Part shown: positions 61,019-64,000 of the stretch, piece by piece
Layout: each line of letters opens with the position of its first letter
Position numbering within the stretch: position 1 is the stretch's first letter
DNA from: Streptomyces sp. NBC_01750
Lineage (GTDB): Bacteria; Actinomycetota; Actinomycetes; Streptomycetales; Streptomycetaceae
DNA length: 64,000 nucleotides
Assembly (NCBI RefSeq): GCF_035918095.1
Contig: NZ_CP109137.1
Coordinates: 7,318,001 to 7,382,000, forward strand
Direction: 5' to 3'
Notes under the pieces: generated by a model
Databases searched by the model: none
Seen by the model: the letters and a program-made list of their open reading frames with translations, nothing else
Told to the model about the DNA's origin: nothing
Program-made: the position numbers and the translations under genes

Positions 61019-61093
61019 TCACATGCCGCCGTACCGGGTGGTAGCAGCTAAGACTGGGTAGCTCCTGACTTCTGTACAAGGAGAACGCCATCC

Positions 61094-62041
61094 ATGACCG
61101 GTTCACGGATCGTCGCGCTCGGGCACTACCAGCCCGCCAAGGTGCTCACCAACGCGGACCTGGCGGCCATGGTCGACACCAGCGACGAGTGGATCCGCAG
61201 CCGCGTCGGGATCGAGACCCGGCATGTGGCGGGTCCCGACGAGCCGGTCGACGAGCTGGCCGCGCACGCCGGCGCCAAGGCGCTGGCCTCGGCGGGTCTG
61301 ACACCCGCCGACATCGACCTCGTGCTGGTCGCCACCTCCACGGCGATCGACCGCTCCCCGAACACGGCGGCCCGTGTCGCGGCACGCCTCGGCATGGGCT
61401 CGCCCGCCGTCATGGACCTCAATGTCGTCTGCGCGGGCTTCACGCACGCGCTCGCCACGGCCGACCACACCGTACGGGCCGGTGCCGCGAGCCGCGCCCT
61501 GGTCATCGGCGCCGACAAGATGGCCGACATCACCGACTGGACCGACCGCACCACCTGTGTGCTCGTCGGCGACGGCGCGGGCGCCGCGGTCATCGAGGCG
61601 ACCGGGCCGGGTGAGGAACCCGGGATCGGTCCGGTCCTGTGGGGCTCGGTCCCGGAGATGGGCCATGCCGTACGTATCGAAGGCACCCCGCCCCGCTTCG
61701 CGCAGGAGGGTCAGTCCGTGTACCGCTGGGCCACCACCCAGCTCCCTCCCATCGCCCGCAAGGTCTGCGAGCGGGCGGGCGTCACCCCCGAGGAGCTCGC
61801 CGCGGTCGTCCTGCACCAGGCGAATCTGCGGATCATCGAGCCCGTCGCCCAGAAGATCGGCGCCGTCAACGCCGTGATCGCCCGCGATGTGGTGGAGTCC
61901 GGCAACACCTCGGCGGCCTCGATCCCGATGGCGCTCTCCAAGCTTGTCGAACGCGGCGAGATCGAGTCGGGCGATCCGGTACTGCTCTTCGGCTTCGGCG
62001 GGAATCTCTCCTACGCGGGTCAGGTCATTCGCTGCCCCTGA
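61094..62041 (+). CDS. Beta-ketoacyl-ACP synthase III (KAS III, FabH-like)
   Basis: 315 aa. Thiolase-fold condensing enzyme with the full Cys-His-Asn triad: DLNVVCAGFTHAL (Cys113), VLHQANLRI (His241) and SGNTSAASIP (Asn271). The C-terminal GFGGNLSYAGQVIR is typical. It condenses an acyl-CoA starter with malonyl-ACP. No other fatty acid or polyketide genes surround it, so it is a solitary paralogue, possibly for branched starters or a specialised product. AAGGAG lies about 9 nt before the ATG. Confidence 0.93.
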   Translation: MTGSRIVALGHYQPAKVLTNADLAAMVDTSDEWIRSRVGIETRHVAGPDEPVDELAAHAGAKALASAGLTPADIDLVLVATSTAIDRSPNTAARVAARLGMGSPAVMDLNVVCAGFTHALATADHTVRAGAASRALVIGADKMADITDWTDRTTCVLVGDGAGAAVIEATGPGEEPGIGPVLWGSVPEMGHAVRIEGTPPRFAQEGQSVYRWATTQLPPIARKVCERAGVTPEELAAVVLHQANLRIIEPVAQKIGAVNAVIARDVVESGNTSAASIPMALSKLVERGEIESGDPVLLFGFGGNLSYAGQVIRCP

Positions 62042-62166
62042 TCAGGGGGTGCGGCTTCCTGACGACAGTGGTTGTGGCCGTGCATGACGTCCGGCTCCGG
62101 CGGCGCGCATAGCTGTGGCCGAAGAGGGCGCGCCGACGGTAGCCGGAGCGGGGCACACTGAACCGC

Positions 62167-62643
62167 ATGACGGCGAAGCGAAGCGCGGGCCTGCTGCTGT
62201 TCCGCGAGCGGGGTACGGACGTCGAGGTCCTCATCGGTCATATGGGAGGACCGTTCTGGCGGGGCCGGGACGATGGCGCCTGGTCCGTGCCGAAGGGCGA
62301 GTACAACCCGGACGAGGAGCCGATGGCCGCCGCGCGGCGTGAGTTCGAGGAGGAGCTCGGTCTGGCGCCTCCCGACGGCAGCTGGCTGCCGCTGGGCGAA
62401 GCCCGCCAGCCGAGTGGCAAGATCGTCACCGTCTGGGCGCTCGAGGGCGACCTCGACACGGACCTCGTCGTGCCGGGCACCTTCACCATGGAGTGGCCGC
62501 GAGGATCGGGCCGTGTACAGGAGTTCCCGGAGATCGACCGAGCCGAGTGGTTCGGCCTCGAAGAGGCGGGGGAGAAGCTGGTCACCGGTCAGCGGGTCTT
62601 CGTCGACCGGCTGGCTGAGCTCCTGGACTCCGGCCGGAGGTGA
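62167..62643 (+). CDS. Nudix hydrolase
   Basis: 158 aa. The Nudix box spans residues 44-66 with all key residues (Gly44, Glu50, Arg58-Glu59, Glu62, Glu63, Gly65; RREFEEELGL). The N-terminal SAGLLLFRERGTDVEVLIGH and GAWSVPKGEY match the NADH/ADP-ribose or diadenosine polyphosphate hydrolase-like subgroup. It hydrolyses a nucleoside diphosphate linked to X with divalent metal. No visible operon partner. Confidence 0.93.
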   Translation: MTAKRSAGLLLFRERGTDVEVLIGHMGGPFWRGRDDGAWSVPKGEYNPDEEPMAAARREFEEELGLAPPDGSWLPLGEARQPSGKIVTVWALEGDLDTDLVVPGTFTMEWPRGSGRVQEFPEIDRAEWFGLEEAGEKLVTGQRVFVDRLAELLDSGRR

Positions 62644-62734
62644 CCCGGGCTCCGGCGCAGGAGGGGCGACCGGCCCCGGCCAGAAGGGACGGTGCTCCTC
62701 CTGGCCGAGCCGGCCGGACAGGTGCACCGCCGGT

Positions 62735-62757
62735 GCGCCGGTACGTACCACCGGCGC
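62735..62757. terminator. Hairpin between Nudix and DUF4157 genes
   Basis: GCGCCGGT and ACCGGCGC arms with a 7-nt loop, between two convergent genes. No T-run. The surrounding 209-nt gap shows nothing else. Confidence 0.5.
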
Positions 62758-62852
62758 GGCGAGTCCTGAGAGTTCAGCCGCCCCCTGTGCCCGGCGGGAG
62801 ACGGCCCGGTCGGAACGCCTGCGACGTCGTGGGTGAGGCCTCGCCGTGGACG

Positions 62853-64000
62853 TCAACTCTCCTGTACGTCGCTGTGCCTGTCCTCTGCCGAGCTGTCCCA
62901 GGTCACGTTCGTCCTGTACCGGATCGGTGTGCCGGACGCGACAAGCCCGTTCGCGCTGATGGCCGCAGCCGGATCGGTCAGGGTGCTGAAAAGGCCGCCG
63001 GCGGGAGCCGCCGCGTAACGGGCAAAGCCGAGCTGGTCCGGCGTCACGGTCGTGGGATAGAAAACCGCGTCACCGGTCATCGTGAAGGAGCCGCGCGTCG
63101 TGTTCTTTCGTTTCCTGCCAGGTATCACGGAACAGAGCGAAAAGGTGTCGTCGCCCTGATCGGCGACATTGCCCTCGGCATCCACCTGCCACAGCTCCCA
63201 GTACTGAGTAACAGTGGCGAACGCGTTGGACCCTTTGGACGTGATGTAGGAGTCGATGGCCCCGCCCTGCAGGGGGGTCCAGGCGTCGGCCTCAAAATTC
63301 TCCACGGCGAAGCGCCTGGTGATTTTCTGGATGATCAATCCCTGTTGGGGGTTGTTGACGTTCCACTTCCGCCTCCTTTCGAAGAACCCGCATTCACCCT
63401 CGAGATCGTCTGCGGCCAAGTGGGAGGCACTCAGCACCGGAGCCGCGCCGGAGGCGGGCGCACGCTGCACGGTCGCGTTCCCGTCGTGGGCCGTCATCGT
63501 GCTGCTGACCGGCGTTCGATCCTTTTCCGGCCGGCTGTTCGTCGTGCCGGGCAACGGCCGGCTCAGCACTTCGGTGGCGTTGGCCTCTGCCGCGCGTTCG
63601 AACCGGTCCGACGGATCGGAAACCCTGAGCCCGCTGCCGTTGTCGGTTCCCGCGACAGCGCCCTGGCGCTGCTGGATCACGTGGGTCAGCTCATGGGCAA
63701 GGGTGTGTTTGTCGGCCCCGCCGTCACCGATGACGACATGGCTTCCTGAGGTGTAGGCGCGGGCACCGACCTCGGCCGCGGAAGCACGGGCCGCGCCGTC
63801 GGTGTGCAGGCGCACGTCGGAGAAGTCGGCGCCGAGACGGGCCTCCATCTCCTGACGCACCGGCTCCTCCAGCGGACTCCCGGAGGTGCGCAGCACGCCG
63901 TGGACGGCGGAACGCTGCACCGGGGCCGGTTCGTTGTGCTGGTGGCCGCAGTCGGCACCGTGCTGATGCCGTGCCTCCTCGATCAGGCGGGCCACCGTCG
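62853..64000 (-). CDS. DUF4157-type (eCIS-core domain) protein with novel C-terminal module, 5' end outside window
   Basis: At least 380 aa; the frame stays open at the right edge (the residues before ARLIEEARHQHG continue as T-V), so the start is beyond the window. DUF4157 domain: PLEEPVRQEMEARLGADFSD, VRLHTDGAARASAAEVGARA and the zinc motif HTLAHELTHVIQQRQG (HExxH-like HELTH). It then has a linker with Ser/Pro/Arg and a second domain of about 180 residues (FFERRRKWNVNNPQQGLIIQ, NAFATVTQYWELWQVDAEG, FTMTGDAVFYPTTV) that I do not recognise. DUF4157 proteins often travel with extracellular contractile injection systems as cargo or processing factors; the C-terminal half may be the effector. 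Confidence 0.85.
   Translation of the reverse strand, partial: TVARLIEEARHQHGADCGHQHNEPAPVQRSAVHGVLRTSGSPLEEPVRQEMEARLGADFSDVRLHTDGAARASAAEVGARAYTSGSHVVIGDGGADKHTLAHELTHVIQQRQGAVAGTDNGSGLRVSDPSDRFERAAEANATEVLSRPLPGTTNSRPEKDRTPVSSTMTAHDGNATVQRAPASGAAPVLSASHLAADDLEGECGFFERRRKWNVNNPQQGLIIQKITRRFAVENFEADAWTPLQGGAIDSYITSKGSNAFATVTQYWELWQVDAEGNVADQGDDTFSLCSVIPGRKRKNTTRGSFTMTGDAVFYPTTVTPDQLGFARYAAAPAGGLFSTLTDPAAAISANGLVASGTPIRYRTNVTWDSSAEDRHSDVQES

Noticed and set aside
1..64000. tRNA, rRNA and riboswitch signals
   Set aside because: No cloverleaf with a TTCGANTCC arm, no rRNA stretch and no recognisable riboswitch core was found on reading both strands by eye; a covariance-model scan would be needed to be certain.

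Overview
The window is typical Streptomyces-type actinomycete DNA. It has very high G+C with G/C-rich third codon positions, many GTG and TTG starts, many Tat or Sec signal peptides, and many small regulator families (WYL, MarR, ArsR, XRE/MmyB, TetR, AraC, LysR). The region mixes housekeeping-like genes with many broken genes and fragments, as seen in accessory or chromosome-arm regions. No tRNA, rRNA, CRISPR array or complete insertion sequence was recognised.

Layout. 1-4 kb: the 3' part of a phosphodiesterase-superfamily gene, a zinc alcohol dehydrogenase, two small proteins and an IS5-type transposase remnant. 4-8 kb: an ATP-grasp ligase plus MFS exporter pair divergent from a WYL regulator, then two MarR genes behind a perfect operator. 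8-14 kb: truncated GNAT, roadblock-like and ArsR genes, a secreted serine hydrolase, a decayed NB-ARC ATPase module and a small secreted Cys-rich protein. 14-24 kb: an XRE/MmyB regulator, a secreted PI-PLC-like enzyme, a pair of PH-domain membrane proteins with a TetR regulator, a repeat-rich non-coding block, an ATP-dependent DNA ligase, an FBP protein, pterin dehydratase and a WYL regulator with its divergent pair. 24-30 kb: a NmrA-like oxidoreductase with an AraC regulator, a membrane protein with serine at every third residue convergent with a ricin-type lectin, a GNAT, a TetR remnant and an aldo/keto reductase.

30.3-43.1 kb is the centrepiece. A complete pqqABCDE cluster (PQQ cofactor biosynthesis) runs without a break, mostly through 4-nt start/stop overlaps, into six secreted polysaccharide-active enzymes: GH105-like, a lyase-like protein, GH28-like, GH29-like, GH27 and GH18-like. 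Four of these carry CBM35-like modules. The last gene looks like the N-terminus of a soluble PQQ-dependent sugar dehydrogenase whose catalytic propeller has been deleted. The natural reading is that a PQQ enzyme once oxidised sugars released by the hydrolases; here the cofactor genes persist but the partner enzyme is gone.

43-54 kb: a molybdenum hydroxylase operon (FAD subunit, fused FeS/Mo subunit, frameshifted ABM-domain gene), a long-chain acyl-CoA ligase, a truncated DHA2-type MFS gene, a LysR regulator divergent from a bile-acid-symporter-family transporter, and a 2Fe-2S ferredoxin-like protein. 54-64 kb: a GAF/SpoIIE phosphatase, two exported proteins (metallophosphoesterase-LamG and PHP-domain), fdhD with an internally deleted iron-sulfur gene upstream, a KAS III enzyme, a Nudix hydrolase and, at the right edge, a DUF4157-type protein that runs off the window.
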